From Kiritimatiellia bacterium (GTDB lineage Bacteria > Verrucomicrobiota > Kiritimatiellia > JAFGHX01): 64,000 nucleotides of DNA. Positions 1-8,439 of this stretch are shown one piece after another. The first letter of the stretch is position 1, and each line of letters begins with the position of its first letter. Both the position numbers and the translations under genes were made by a program. Location: positions 1-64,000 of the forward strand of contig JAFGHX010000369.1 of NCBI GenBank assembly GCA_016929905.1. The letters run 5' to 3'. The notes beneath the pieces were generated by a model. It did not search any database. It had not been told where the DNA came from and worked only from the letters and a program-made list of their open reading frames with translations.

Positions 1-1
1 C

Positions 2-49
2 CGGCTCTACTTTGAGAACTACAATTTCGACGCAACGCGGTTCGAGTAG
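2..49 (+). CDS. C-terminal end of an unidentified gene cut by the window edge
   Basis: The first bases read in frame 2 as RLYFENYNFDATRFE followed by a stop. This looks like a genuine protein C-terminus rather than random sequence, because it is rich in aromatic and acidic residues, but only 15 residues are visible and the family cannot be named. It points towards the rearranged junction that follows. Confidence 0.25.
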   Translation, partial: RLYFENYNFDATRFE

Positions 50-212
50 AGCGCCGGGGGTGGGGCGGGAGGCCGCCGGTGGCTGGGGTTGCGCGAGTTC
101 ACGCCCTGCCTCGAACGCCGGTTCCGGCTCGCCTCCGCCGTTGCCGCGCGCTCCCTGTTCGCGCACCGGCGCGCCCAGTCGGCCCGCCATCGCGCCGGAC
201 GCGCGTGCGGCG

Positions 213-485
213 TCAGAGAACTCCCTCGCGCCACTTCACAAACCTGGCGGTTCTCTGGCAGGCTTGAAGGGAAAGCGTCGCCATGGCTGTCGTGTAGATC
301 CGGCCGCCGGCCGAACTCCAGGGATCGGTGGGTTCCCACGTCCCCGCGTTCGGCCCCGCCCGTGTCTGCCGTTCGGACAGCGCATTCTGAATGTCCGCCA
401 GCAGGCGGGCACTCTCGTCGCTGTCGAGCATCTTCAGCGTGGCGGACAGGAAATACCAGCGGTAATAGTCGACGTCTGTCCCCTG
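213..485 (-). pseudogene. C-terminal fragment of a prenyltransferase/squalene-oxidase-repeat protein
   Basis: The last 90 codons of a long minus-strand ORF read like the end of the prenyltransferase/squalene-oxidase-repeat (terpenoid-cyclase-like alpha/alpha toroid) proteins common in PVC bacteria. Visible signatures are DVDYYRWYFLSATLK, then GTWEPTDPW and GGRIYTTAMATLSLQ, the usual repeat end. The ORF continues upstream only as an antisense shadow of the TonB receptor, so the real gene is cut at about 485. No start codon or N-terminal repeats remain. It is either a gene relic or the product of an inversion or assembly join. Confidence 0.55.
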
Positions 486-497
486 CCGGGTTGCCAG

Positions 498-1418
498 TTG
501 CAGGACAGCGTACCCGTGGGCAAGCGGCTCACGTTCGTGCTGGGCGGGCGCTACGAATACGCCGGCGCCGATGCGGACGCCGTCGAGGATCCCCTCTCGG
601 GCGAGGAGATTCAGGTCGACGGCCATTGGAATTCGCTGGTGGGGACCGGCCGCCTGCTCTGCCACCTGGATGAGGCAAAGTGCTGCAATCTGTTCGTGGG
701 GGTCTCGCAGGGGTTCCGCGCGCCGAATCTCTCCGACCTCACTCGGCTCGATACGGCCAGAACGGATGAAATCGAAACCCCGTCTCCCGATCTGGCCCCC
801 GAAACCTACGTTTCGTACGAGCTGGGCGTGAAAGTGAAGCGCGAGACGCTGTCGGCGCAGATTGCCTGCTTCTACACGGACATCGCGGACATGATCGTTC
901 GGACGCCGACCGGCCGGACGATCGACGGCGACTACGAGGTAACGAAGAAGAACGCGGGCGACGGCTATCTGCACGGGGTCGAGGCGGAAATGCGATGCGC
1001 GCTCTTCGCGGATCTCAGTGCCTTCGGCGGCGTTACGTGGACGGACGGCGAAGTGGAAACCTATCCCACATCCGATCCGGTCCTTGTCGAAGAACCGATG
1101 GACCGGCTCATGCCGCCAACCGGAAGGCTGGGCCTGCGGTGGGAGGGGAGCGGCAAGTACTGGGTCGAGGGCGCCTGCACCCTGGCCGCCAAGGCGGACA
1201 AGTTGTCCACGCGCGACGAAGCGGACACCGACCGGATTCCGCCGGGCGGGACGCCCGGTTACATCGTCGCCGATCTGCGGGTCGGCTGGCGCGCGACGGC
1301 GGACCTCACGCTCTCGGCCGCGGTCGAGAATATCACCGACGAGGACTACCGCATCCACGGCTCGGGCGTGAACGAGCCGGGCCGGAACCTCGTGCTGGCC
1401 GCCGATTGGGCGTTTTGA
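498..1418 (+). pseudogene. TonB-dependent outer-membrane receptor, C-terminal barrel fragment
   Basis: From about residue 160 of the 12..1418 ORF the translation is a typical TonB-dependent receptor barrel. It has a strand pattern beginning LTFVLGGRYEY, the GFRAPNLSDL motif, ETYVSYELGVK, the turn NAGDGYLHGVEAE, and near the end VENITDEDYRIHGSGVNEPGRN, with a terminal aromatic (DWAF) as in outer-membrane porins. About 300 residues remain, whereas full receptors have about 600-800. The plug domain, TonB box and signal peptide are missing and are replaced by the antisense end of another gene. It once took up siderophores or glycans. The 5' part of the annotated ORF is not real receptor sequence. 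Confidence 0.75.
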
Positions 1419-1530
1419 GGACGGGCCGGGCTGTCGTTTTTGGAGTTGACAGAGAAACGGACGGAGCGGACAGTTACGGGCAGGAGCTTGGACACGGCCG
1501 TTGTCGAAGAAGTCGAAGGGAGGCGGAACA

Positions 1531-1833
1531 ATGCCGGAATTCGGATCGCCCTTTTCCGGGCGGGCAAGCGACAGGAAGCTGACCGACGAAGAACTCGTTC
1601 GAGCCATTCGTTTCATGGTCGCCGCGGAGTACGAAGCCATCCAGTTGTACATGCAGTTGGCGGAGTCGACGGACAACAAGCTCGCCGTCGAAGTCCTGAA
1701 AGACATCGCCGACGAGGAACGCGTGCATGCGGGGGAATTTCTGAGGCTCCTGCACCAGCTTGCGCCCGACGAGCAGAAGTTCTACGCGGAAGGCGCCGAA
1801 GAGGTCGAAGAAGAGATCGAGAAGCTCGGCTAA
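1531..1833 (+). CDS. Small ferritin-like protein of the encapsulated-ferritin type
   Basis: A 100-residue all-helical protein resembling the ferritin-like domain found next to or fused to encapsulin shells (as in archaeal Pyrococcus-type proteins). Metal ligands expected in the family are visible: Glu33 in AAEYEAIQLY and a second-helix DEERVHAGEF with Glu62/63 and His66. Such proteins oxidise Fe(II) at a dimer interface. The ATG at 1531 was chosen over the upstream TTG because GGGAGGCGG lies just ahead. The acidic tail EEVEEEIEKLG is typical. No encapsulin gene is in the window. The next gene is a ferritin/VIT1 membrane protein, so a joint role in iron handling is inferred. Confidence 0.7.
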   Translation: MPEFGSPFSGRASDRKLTDEELVRAIRFMVAAEYEAIQLYMQLAESTDNKLAVEVLKDIADEERVHAGEFLRLLHQLAPDEQKFYAEGAEEVEEEIEKLG

Positions 1834-1875
1834 CCTTACGGGCTCGTCGCCGTAATCCTTTCCCGGGTGTGGGGC

Positions 1876-2748
1876 ATGGCGCTTGGCGAACAACTCAGAC
1901 GGCAATTGCTCGAGTTCCAGCGCAACGAGATCACCGAGGCGGAGATTTATCGCAAGCTGGCCTCGATCCAGGACGAGCCCGGGAACCGTCATATTCTGGA
2001 GAGTATTGCCGCCGACGAGCGGCGCCACTACGAGCAGTGGAAGGCGCTGACCGGGGAAGACGTCGAACCAGACCGGGCACGCGTGCGTGGGTACTACTGG
2101 CTCTGCCGGCTGTTCGGCTTCACCTTCGGGCTCAAGTTGATGGAACGGGGCGAGGCCGGCGCGCAGCGCGTGTACGGGGCGCTGCCGGCTGAGATTGCGC
2201 ATGGGGAAGAGATCGCGAAGGACGAGACCGACCATGAGAACCAGCTCATTGCCATGCTCGACGAGGAGCGGCTCCGCTACGTCGGGTCCATCGTTCTGGG
2301 CCTGAACGACGCGCTGGTCGAACTGACCGGCGCGCTGGCCGGCTTGACGCTCGCGCTGCAGAACACGAAGCTGATCGCGCTGACCGGCTCGATCACCGGC
2401 ATCGCGGCGGCGCTCTCGATGGCGGCGTCCGAATACCTCTCGACCAAGGCCGAGGCGACGACGCAGAAGCCGCTCAAGGCGGCGGTCTACACGGGGATTG
2501 CCTACGTCTTCACCGTCGTCTTCCTGATTCTGCCCTATCTCGTGCTGGCCAGCTTCTGGCTCGCGCTCGGCTGCACGCTGGCCGTGGCGATCGCGATCAT
2601 CGCCTGTTTCAACTACTACATCTCCGTCGCCAAGGATCTGTCGTTCGCGCGACGATTCGCCGAAATGGCCGGGCTCAGCCTGGGCGTTGCCGGTCTGAGC
2701 TTCGTGCTGGGGTTTGTTCTGCGCGCCTTCTGGGGCGTGGATGTGTAG
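1876..2748 (+). CDS. Ferritin-like domain fused to VIT1/CCC1 iron/manganese transporter
   Basis: A 290-residue inner-membrane protein. Residues 1-125 form a rubrerythrin-like four-helix domain with Glu23 (TEAEIY), DERRH (Glu48, His51) and a second pair, ETDHE (Glu117, His120). Residues 135-290 carry the VIT1/CCC1 fold, starting VGSIVLGLNDALVELTGALAG with about five hydrophobic helices. The arrangement is that of membrane-bound ferritin proteins, which oxidise iron at the soluble domain and export Fe or Mn. The ATG at 1876 is preferred over the GTG at 1867. It lies 42 bp after the small ferritin-like gene, probably in one transcript. Confidence 0.8.
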   Translation: MALGEQLRRQLLEFQRNEITEAEIYRKLASIQDEPGNRHILESIAADERRHYEQWKALTGEDVEPDRARVRGYYWLCRLFGFTFGLKLMERGEAGAQRVYGALPAEIAHGEEIAKDETDHENQLIAMLDEERLRYVGSIVLGLNDALVELTGALAGLTLALQNTKLIALTGSITGIAAALSMAASEYLSTKAEATTQKPLKAAVYTGIAYVFTVVFLILPYLVLASFWLALGCTLAVAIAIIACFNYYISVAKDLSFARRFAEMAGLSLGVAGLSFVLGFVLRAFWGVDV

Positions 2749-2831
2749 CCTCACACCGGAAAGACCATGCGTTGTGTCGCGACTGTCACAACCGCGTCCC
2801 CAACGCGGCGGCCGGGCGCGCGATGGGAGGA

Positions 2832-2858
2832 CCGCCCCGGCGTCGTCGCGCGGGGCGG
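2832..2858. terminator. GC hairpin between convergent genes
   Basis: CCGCCCCG and CGGGGCGG form a perfect 8-bp stem around an 11-base loop in the gap between the transporter (+) and the nitrilase gene (-). There is no clear U-tract, so it is only a candidate bidirectional transcription stop. Confidence 0.35.
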
Positions 2859-2861
2859 CAC

Positions 2862-3827
2862 TCAGACGCCGACGGCGTCGAATCGCACGGCGCGGGTGTC
2901 TTCTTCTTTTCCGGTCCGCCGCGCGAGCGAGCCGTACAGCTCCGGCCGGCGGGTCCGGACCCAGCGCCGGCCGGTACTGTTGACGAGCAGCTCCGGGTCC
3001 AACGTGGCGGTCACGATGTCATCGTCCGCGCGCCAGGTTTCGGCCAGGATCCGGCCGTAGGGGTCCAGGATCATGGCGTTGCCGGTCCGGATCTCGTCGT
3101 CGTCGACGCCGATCCCGTTGCTGAAACAGTAGAACACGCCGTTGTCATGGGCGCGCGCGGGGAGCCAGCGCAGCAGCCATTCGCGGCCTTTGGGCCCTTT
3201 CAGTTCCGCTTCGATGGCGGCGGGATTGCGGCGGCGTTGTTCCCACAGCGCGAAATCGACTCGGCCCATCGTGTGGGGGTCCTTGCTGGCGCATCCGCCG
3301 GTCTGGTGCGGGGCCAGGATCAGGTCGACGTCCAGCAGGGCCGTGGCGCGCACATTCTCGATGATGTTGTTGTCGTAGCAGATCAGGACGCCGACCTTCC
3401 AGCCTTGCGGCAGCTCGACCGCCGTGAATGCATCGCCCGAGTCCACGTGTTCGCTGATGAACGCATGGAGCTTGCGGTGGCACGCATGGCGGCCGTCCGG
3501 CAGGGCGACGAAATAGGCGTTGTAGAACCGGCCCTCGGCCGAGCGCTCGATCAGCCCCGCCCCGATCGTCATGCCGTTCGCCGCCGCCAGCTCCAGCAGG
3601 CGGGCGCAAGAGGGACCGTCCGGCACCCGTTCGGCCAGCGCGGCGATCCCTGCGCGGTCCAGGCGCCGCAGATGCCAATAGCCGGGCAGGCACATTTCCG
3701 GAAACGCGACGAGGGCTACGCCTTGCTCCGACGCGCGCCGGACGAACCCCTCGATCTTCGTCAGGTTCGCCGCGATCCGCCCGGGCGCATGACGGAACTG
3801 GACGGCGGCAATCTTCAATGCATTCAT
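2862..3827 (-). CDS. Carbon-nitrogen hydrolase (nitrilase superfamily)
   Basis: A 321-residue cytoplasmic amidase-type enzyme with the complete nitrilase-superfamily triad: Glu44 in FPEMCLPGY, Lys119 in CHRKLHAF and Cys150 in LICYDNN. It lacks a signal peptide and has the usual family length. It would hydrolyse an amide or carbamoyl substrate, but the substrate cannot be read from the sequence. The start ATG at 3827 has GGAG seven bases upstream. It is transcribed divergently from the AraC regulator at 3909, with 81 bp between the starts, which suggests that the regulator controls it. Confidence 0.8.
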   Translation of the reverse strand: MNALKIAAVQFRHAPGRIAANLTKIEGFVRRASEQGVALVAFPEMCLPGYWHLRRLDRAGIAALAERVPDGPSCARLLELAAANGMTIGAGLIERSAEGRFYNAYFVALPDGRHACHRKLHAFISEHVDSGDAFTAVELPQGWKVGVLICYDNNIIENVRATALLDVDLILAPHQTGGCASKDPHTMGRVDFALWEQRRRNPAAIEAELKGPKGREWLLRWLPARAHDNGVFYCFSNGIGVDDDEIRTGNAMILDPYGRILAETWRADDDIVTATLDPELLVNSTGRRWVRTRRPELYGSLARRTGKEEDTRAVRFDAVGV

Positions 3828-3908
3828 GGCGAGTCTCCGAAACGTGTTGTCTGGCCTTCTCGTCTTTCTATATCATGTTCCGGTCGCCTCTCGCTTCAAG
3901 GATTTGCC

Positions 3909-4814
3909 ATGGAAAATCGCGCACAACCGATGGGCATCGAGGACGGCGTGATCCTGGAACGCGACTGCCCGCCGCCCGTCCTGCAGTATGTGGTCTGGAC
4001 GCATCGCAAGCGCGGGAAGTCTCTGCATCGTCACACGAATCCGGGGCTGGAAATCACGCTCGTGTTGCGCGGGCGCATGACGATTCGGATCGAGGGCGAG
4101 GATGAATGCGCGTGGTATGGCGGCGGCTATTTCACCCTGCCGTGGGAAGTGCACGAGGGGAGCCGCGCCCTGCAGCCGCCGAACGAAGTGCTGACCCTCC
4201 TCCTGGCGCTGGACCGTCCGTACGCCGAACCGGCGGACGAGATCGGGTTTTCCCGCGGGTTCGGGTTCGACGCGCGGGAAACGAAGGCCTTTTCGAGGGC
4301 GATTCTCGGCGCGAAACGCCACACGTTCCGGGCGGGCCCGGGCTTCGCGACGCTCATGCATCTGCTCTTCGAAGAACTGCGCGAATCGAGGCCGCACCGC
4401 GATTCGCTCGTGAAGGAGCTCGCGGCCGCCTGCCTCGCCGCGTTTGTGCGCAGTCTGGAAAGCACGCCGGCGCGCTCCGCCGCCACGCAAGACGGATACA
4501 GCTCCTTTCGCGTCAAGCGGCTCATCGAGGAGCTGAATGCCGGCTATCTGGAGGACTGGAACCTCGAACGTATGCTGGCGAATACCGGCCTGAAACGAAG
4601 CCGCCTGCTCCGCACGTTCAGGGAGATCACGGGTGACTCGCCCACCGTCTATCTGAACCGGCTGCGTGTGGACCACGCGAAAGGCCTGCTCAGCACCAGC
4701 GACCGTTCCGTGACGGACATCGCACTGGCCAGCGGGTTCTCCTCGAGCCAGTACTTCGCCGGCGTCTTCAAGGCGTTCACGGGGACGACCGCGAAAGGCT
4801 GGCGGCGCCGGTGA
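3909..4814 (+). CDS. AraC-family transcriptional regulator with cupin sensor
   Basis: A 301-residue one-component regulator. The N-terminal half is a cupin-like ligand domain (HRHTNPGLEITLVLRG with the barrel histidines, then FTLPWEVHEG). The last ~100 residues are the two-HTH AraC/XylS DNA-binding domain, with RSRLLRTFREITGDSPTVYLNRLRVDHAKGLL and ending ASGFSSSQYFAGVFKAFTGTTAKGWRRR. ATG 3909 was chosen because the sequence upstream is the divergent promoter region and not protein-like. It probably regulates the divergent nitrilase gene and itself. The ligand is unknown. Confidence 0.8.
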   Translation: MENRAQPMGIEDGVILERDCPPPVLQYVVWTHRKRGKSLHRHTNPGLEITLVLRGRMTIRIEGEDECAWYGGGYFTLPWEVHEGSRALQPPNEVLTLLLALDRPYAEPADEIGFSRGFGFDARETKAFSRAILGAKRHTFRAGPGFATLMHLLFEELRESRPHRDSLVKELAAACLAAFVRSLESTPARSAATQDGYSSFRVKRLIEELNAGYLEDWNLERMLANTGLKRSRLLRTFREITGDSPTVYLNRLRVDHAKGLLSTSDRSVTDIALASGFSSSQYFAGVFKAFTGTTAKGWRRR

Positions 4815-4863
4815 GCGCGCGCCGCGCGCGAAACGGCAGGCCGAGCGCGTCGGTGATGTCCTA

Positions 4864-4892
4864 TTGATACACCCTTATCGGCATGGTACGCT
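4864..4892 (+). promoter_or_regulatory. Promoter of the second AraC gene with an internal operator-like site
   Basis: TTGATA, a 17-base spacer and TACGCT make a plausible sigma70-type promoter about 110 bp ahead of the 5005 start. The spacer contains GATACACCCTTATCGGCATG, which resembles the sites at 4952-4976 and 6005-6029. An activator-type site between -35 and -10 would fit autorepression. Confidence 0.45.
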
Positions 4893-4951
4893 AACCCTGT
4901 CAACGAAAACAGCAAAGTTCTATCGCTTCGTCGTGTCAGGGCGGGGTGTTT

Positions 4952-4976
4952 CCAATATGTCATATGAGGGAAATCG
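4952..4976 (-). promoter_or_regulatory. Putative AraC operator in its own leader
   Basis: Read on the minus strand, this matches the site ahead of the 6145 gene over about 24 bases (GAT..CCCTCATATGACAT..TTGGA, with only a few differences). It lies 30-50 bases before the chosen start of the AraC gene, downstream of its promoter, consistent with negative autoregulation. Confidence 0.5.
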
Positions 4977-5004
4977 GGAAGGCGAGGGAGCGGAGGCTCG
5001 GGAC

Positions 5005-5811
5005 ATGGCGGCCTGGCTGGACGAGTTGCTGGGCGCGTATCACTTCGAGATGGAGTATTGCTACGACGCGCCGGCGCCTTGGCGCTGGCGCGTGCGCGAC
5101 CGAACGCTCGATCGCTTCCACATGGTCACGGCGCGGTCGGGACGGGGCACGTACGTGATAGGGGAGCGGACCGAGCCGTTCCACCAGGGCCGAATCATCT
5201 TCGTGAGCCCGGGCGTTCGGCACAGCGGCTATGCGGACCCGAGGCGGCTGCCGCATCTGCAGACGTGCCGGTTCTGGTTGTGCCGCAACGACACGGGGCA
5301 ACGCGTCGATCGAGCGCCGGTGCCGTTCTCCGGAGCCTGCGAGGTGCGGGACATCGACACGTACATGCGGCTGTGGGAGCGGATGCACCGGCACTACACC
5401 TCGGGTTCGAACCGGATTCGAGCATCGCTGTGCAGCGCGCTGCTTACGCAGATTGTCGGCGAGTTGGCGCTGGATACGAGCCGGACCACCCCGGCGCGCA
5501 GCCGGCCGATCGAGGATGTGCGCCGCTTCCTGTGGCGTCACCCGGCCAAGCGCCTGTCGGTGGCCGAGATGGCGCGGATGGCCGGGCTGTCGCGGAAGAC
5601 CTTCACGGCGCGGTTCAAGGAGATCCTCGGCACGTCGCCCACCGACTATCAGATCCGGGTCCGCATCGAGCGCGCGCGTTACCTTCTCGCCGAGACGCCG
5701 CAGAGCGTCAAGCAAATCGCCTATCGGCTCGGCTATGCCGATCCCTATGTGTTCTCGAAGCAGTTCAAGCGCTTCACGGGCTGCTCACCCCGCCCGTTCC
5801 GGGCGGGGTAG
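5005..5811 (+). CDS. AraC-family transcriptional regulator
   Basis: A 268-residue regulator with an N-terminal AraC_binding-type domain (RFHMVTARSGRGTYVIG, IIFVSPGVRHSGYADP) and a C-terminal double HTH: KRLSVAEMARMAGLSRKTFTARFKEILG and SVKQIAYRLGYADPYVFSKQFKRFTGCSPRPFR, the family signature. The track starts at 4864. The ATG at 5005 is preferred because a putative operator would otherwise fall inside the coding sequence; ATG 4957 is the alternative. Matching sites in its own leader and before 6145 suggest that it represses itself and activates the secreted propeller protein downstream. Confidence 0.8.
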   Translation: MAAWLDELLGAYHFEMEYCYDAPAPWRWRVRDRTLDRFHMVTARSGRGTYVIGERTEPFHQGRIIFVSPGVRHSGYADPRRLPHLQTCRFWLCRNDTGQRVDRAPVPFSGACEVRDIDTYMRLWERMHRHYTSGSNRIRASLCSALLTQIVGELALDTSRTTPARSRPIEDVRRFLWRHPAKRLSVAEMARMAGLSRKTFTARFKEILGTSPTDYQIRVRIERARYLLAETPQSVKQIAYRLGYADPYVFSKQFKRFTGCSPRPFRAG

Positions 5812-6004
5812 CGGGAAGCCGATCCGCGGTGTTCTTGGGTTCGCGGCATGCCGGCAGCCAAGTGTGGACCTCCCACAGCGACTACAACCGCGCTGACGTG
5901 GAGGCCGATGCGCGAGGCCGTGCGGGGCACGGCCAGCGTCCCGGCCTGTCAATGAATCCGACTCGCGCGAAAGAGATTGCCTGACAGAGCGATCTTTTCG
6001 CCCC

Positions 6005-6084
6005 GATAGCCCTTATATGACATGTTTGGACCTGTTTCCTGACATGATGCGTCGGTTGACCTCCACATTTCCAGATGATAAGCT
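6005..6084 (+). promoter_or_regulatory. Promoter with upstream direct-repeat AraC sites for the 6145 gene
   Basis: TTGACC (6056-6061), a 17-base spacer and TAAGCT form a promoter. Immediately upstream are two TGACATG direct repeats at 6018 and 6040, 22 bp apart. The distal one is embedded in GATAGCCCTTATATGACATG, matching sites at the AraC gene. Two direct repeats abutting the -35 box is the usual activator arrangement in the AraC family. The rest of the 5812-6004 gap has no convincing gene. Confidence 0.55.
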
Positions 6085-6144
6085 TCAGACAGCACGGCGG
6101 CGATCATGAGTCGATAGGACATCGCCGGAGCGGAGGGTGCGTCA

Positions 6145-8361
6145 ATGGGAAGGAACAAGAATGTCTTGAAGGCTGTCGGCGCGGCTCTTGTGTTCACCGT
6201 CTGGTTTGGGGCCGGCAGCCGGGCGGAGATCCGCAAGTTCCGGGCGGCCGGCAGGAATTTCGGGGTCTGGCGCCTGACGCACGACCCGGCGATCCGTGAC
6301 GAAGCGGACTATCACAATATCCAATGCTGGAGTTCGAATGGGCGCTACACCTGCTACACGCACTGGGGCGGCGACGAAGGGCCGGGCGGCAAGGACTCGG
6401 CGGAGGTGCACGTAGTCGATCTGGCCACGGGCGAGGATCGGCTCGTTGACGAGGGGATCAACCCCCGGTGGGCGAAGCACAGCCATCGTCTTTTCTACTG
6501 CCATTTCACGCACAACGGCAAACCGTGGCACGAGACGGGCACGCAGCTCATTCGGTACGACGCGGACACGGGCGAGAAGGTGGTGATCACGCACGGCATG
6601 TTGACGCCCAGCGGCCTGGATCCTGACGACAAGTGGGTCTACGGCACGCAACGGTTCAAGAATCGGACGCCGCAGTACAACACGGTCCGCGCGCGGAACA
6701 TGCCGGGCAGCGCGCTGGAGGTGTTGAAGGATGCGCCGAGCCTGCATCATCGGCTGGTGATCAACCCGCGGCACCCGGCCATCGCGGTGCGCGACAAGCA
6801 GTCGTCGACCGGTACGGTCATGGATCTGGAAGGCAAGAATCATCGCGCGATCAATCACAAGACGTTCGAGAACGGGCACTGCGGCTGGCGCGGGGACGGC
6901 GAATACTGGGTGATCGGCGACGGGCCCGGCCGCGGGCGCAAATGGAACGAGACCTATCCGGGCGACCTCGAAGTCTTCACCTGGGGCCAGACCGGCGGCG
7001 ACATCTCGCCCTGCGGCAATTCGGGCCGGTACGTCTGCTTCGAGTCGGGCATTCTCGACATACGCAGCGGCGATCACTGGTGGCTCGTACACCACGGTTC
7101 GGGGATCATCTGGCCGATGCCGGGCGATCTGTCGCATATTGTCGACATCAACTCCAAAGGCAGCCCGGACGGCACCAAGATCCATTTCAACACGACCTGC
7201 GACATTGAGAACCTGGTCATGACCGGCATCACGAAATGGGACGAGAAGGAGCCGGACGTCTTGCACGTGGAAAGCACGGCCGGCTTCCCGGCATCCGGCG
7301 ACCTGGTGCTGGACGGCAAGACCAAGGAGGTCGTCGGCTACGAGCGGAAGACCGAGACGACCTTCGAGGGATTGACCCGCCGGAAGTACGATACGCGGCG
7401 CGCCGACGCCAAGACCCGCCTGGTCAGTCCGCTGTCCAGGTTCCTGCTCTCCCCGGCCGACAAGGCGCGTCTGGGCGGCAAACCGCCGCGGCACATGCGC
7501 GGCCTCTTCGTCCGGCACGGCCTGCCGGCGGACCATCCGTTGGTCTTCCAGCGCCAGAGCGACTGCTACGTCGCGGTGGCGCGCCTGCCGTTCCCGCCGC
7601 ATCTCCGGGCGCGCGGCGGGGCGGTCGAGCTGATCCCCGGCGAGGCGCACTGGGAGACGCGCGGGTACCGGCTGCTGCGCGACGGCAAGCCGATCGGCGA
7701 GGAGCTGTCGAGCCCCGGCGCATCGTTCTCGATCGCCGCCGCCGGCGTCTACACCGCCGTCGCCGTCGAATGGAGCGGGCTCGAGAGCCCGCCCAGCCTG
7801 CCGCTGAGCGTCCGCCAGCCGAGCGCGGGCCGCGTCTTGCGCGAGAAGCCGGCCGACTTCGAATGGGCGCGGGACGTCTGGAAGGTCGCCGGCAAGACCG
7901 TTTCGGAGCCTGAAGCCGGGCGCGCGGCGCAAGCCGTCCGCGAAACGGTGCACCTGCACGACGGTCTGATTGCGCGCGAAGTGTGGGAGCGCGGCGCCAA
8001 GGCGCGGCACATCGATTTCAACGAACAAGGCAAACCGATCCGGCATCTCGATTACGAGGACGGGGTGCTCAGGAAGCGCTATTTCAAGAACCCCGGCGGC
8101 GAACTCGGCATCGTCGAATGGTTCGGCCGCGACGGGTTCAAGACCGAGTATGTCATGTACGACGTCGTGAACCCGGCGAACAAAGGCGGGGAGAAGGACC
8201 ACACGTGGTACGATCACGGGCACGTGACCCGGTGCGTGCGGGCCGGCAAGCTCGTGTTCGACGCGAAGGAGAAGCCGCTGCCCTCACGCGAAGAGGCCCT
8301 GGCGCGCAAGAAGGCGCTCAAGGACGAGCATCGGGCCTGGACGCCCGCCGACGAACGCTGA
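6145..8361 (+). CDS. Secreted oligogalacturonate-lyase-like / TolB-type beta-propeller protein
   Basis: A 738-residue protein with an N-terminal signal peptide (GAALVFTVWFGAGSRAE). Residues ~30-400 look like a seven-bladed propeller of the PL22 oligogalacturonate lyase/TolB type: HNIQCWSSNGRYTCYTHW, GINPRWAKHSHRLFY, GHCGWRGDGEYWVIGDG, and SKGSPDGTKIHFNT, with repeated D-G-x-K/R-x-x-F/Y blade ends. After it comes a fibronectin-like segment and a region rich in short charged repeats (~570-738). Enzyme activity is inferred only from fold similarity. The metal-binding His cluster of PL22 could not be placed with certainty. AraC-type sites lie directly upstream. Confidence 0.6.
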   Translation: MGRNKNVLKAVGAALVFTVWFGAGSRAEIRKFRAAGRNFGVWRLTHDPAIRDEADYHNIQCWSSNGRYTCYTHWGGDEGPGGKDSAEVHVVDLATGEDRLVDEGINPRWAKHSHRLFYCHFTHNGKPWHETGTQLIRYDADTGEKVVITHGMLTPSGLDPDDKWVYGTQRFKNRTPQYNTVRARNMPGSALEVLKDAPSLHHRLVINPRHPAIAVRDKQSSTGTVMDLEGKNHRAINHKTFENGHCGWRGDGEYWVIGDGPGRGRKWNETYPGDLEVFTWGQTGGDISPCGNSGRYVCFESGILDIRSGDHWWLVHHGSGIIWPMPGDLSHIVDINSKGSPDGTKIHFNTTCDIENLVMTGITKWDEKEPDVLHVESTAGFPASGDLVLDGKTKEVVGYERKTETTFEGLTRRKYDTRRADAKTRLVSPLSRFLLSPADKARLGGKPPRHMRGLFVRHGLPADHPLVFQRQSDCYVAVARLPFPPHLRARGGAVELIPGEAHWETRGYRLLRDGKPIGEELSSPGASFSIAAAGVYTAVAVEWSGLESPPSLPLSVRQPSAGRVLREKPADFEWARDVWKVAGKTVSEPEAGRAAQAVRETVHLHDGLIAREVWERGAKARHIDFNEQGKPIRHLDYEDGVLRKRYFKNPGGELGIVEWFGRDGFKTEYVMYDVVNPANKGGEKDHTWYDHGHVTRCVRAGKLVFDAKEKPLPSREEALARKKALKDEHRAWTPADER

Positions 8362-8439
8362 TGCCGTTCCGATTCGCGCGCATCCGTATCGAGCTCGGCG
8401 CCCGCGCGGCAGCGCCGAACGAACGAGGAGCCCGTCACG

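Noticed and set aside
12-497. N-terminal 160 residues of the 12..1418 ORF
   Set aside because: Low-complexity, arginine/proline-rich translation without receptor features; it is antisense to the prenyltransferase-repeat fragment.
1419-1530. TTGACA at 1446 as promoter of the ferritin-like gene
   Set aside because: No acceptable -10 box at the right distance, so it was not listed as a promoter.
1474-2754. 426-residue minus-strand ORF opposite the iron genes
   Set aside because: An antisense shadow of two well-supported plus-strand genes; composition is not protein-like.
2772-3908. Upstream extension of the AraC gene to 2772
   Set aside because: It would run antisense through the nitrilase gene, whose catalytic triad is intact.
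5400-5425. GGTTCGAACC, a tRNA T-loop-like string
   Set aside because: It lies inside the AraC coding sequence with no cloverleaf around it.
6142-8223. 693-residue minus-strand ORF
   Set aside because: A shadow of the propeller gene at 6145, with Arg/Val/Pro-rich nonsense and no ribosome site.
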